64,000 bases of DNA from Druceiella hillmani (lineage: Eukaryota; Arthropoda; Insecta; Lepidoptera; Hepialidae). The DNA lies in assembly GCA_039881145.1 (NCBI GenBank), contig JAYKKI010000062.1, positions 2,301,501-2,365,500 on the forward strand, in the 5' to 3' direction. Below are positions 63,947 through 64,000 of the stretch, one piece after another (position 1 is the stretch's first letter; each line of letters begins with the position of its first letter). The notes under the pieces are model-generated. The model was not told the origin of the DNA, searched no databases, and was given only the letters and a program-made list of their open reading frames with translations. Position numbers and translations under genes: made by a program.

Positions 63947-64000
63947 ATAAATGGCTATTAAAAACTTTACATGATATCCCGGTAGGATTGGTTCGTTATT

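Overview
This window looks like intergenic or intronic DNA from an animal genome, most likely an arthropod. It is strongly AT-rich, filled with long (TA)n arrays and short decayed transposons, and has no open reading frame I can assign to a host gene. The arthropod guess rests on the transposon company: a mariner transposase, an RTE-type LINE with a (GAT)n tail, and Helitrons. The sequence alone does not give a species. I recognise no tRNA, rRNA, CRISPR or operon structure. Most open frames here are AT-rich chance frames, translations of microsatellites, or the antisense of transposon relics.

Layout. 1-14.1 kb is AT-rich spacer with large (TA)n arrays at 3.1, 7.2, 7.6 and 11.9 kb. It also holds a possible tRNA-derived SINE at 4.4 kb, two diverged copies of one dispersed repeat (6.6 and 11.7 kb) and a pair of adjacent hairpins at 12.5 kb. 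A mariner transposase relic lies on the + strand at 14.13-14.99 kb. 16.5-25.8 kb is spacer with microsatellites, one of which was duplicated together with its flank. 25.8-26.67 kb is a candidate non-autonomous Helitron whose first 270 bp are tandemly duplicated. 27-42 kb is spacer with small inverted repeats and a GC-richer patch at 37.55-37.95 kb that may be a solo LTR. 42.5-43.43 kb holds a 27-bp minisatellite followed by a long CA/CG-rich alternating array. An RTE LINE 3' end lies on the - strand at 44.6-45.3 kb. A long, heavily mutated Helitron Rep/helicase relic lies on the - strand at 50.88-53.2 kb. 53-64 kb is spacer with inverted repeats near 57.4 and 58.0 kb and a closing TA/CA array.

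No working gene system is visible. What the window shows is genome turnover: fossil transposons of three classes, plus three local duplications whose junctions all lie in simple repeats. I found no convincing new biological system. The best leads are the Helitron relic, whose pieces scatter over several frames, the duplicated Helitron-like element, and several near-perfect inverted repeats of unknown origin.
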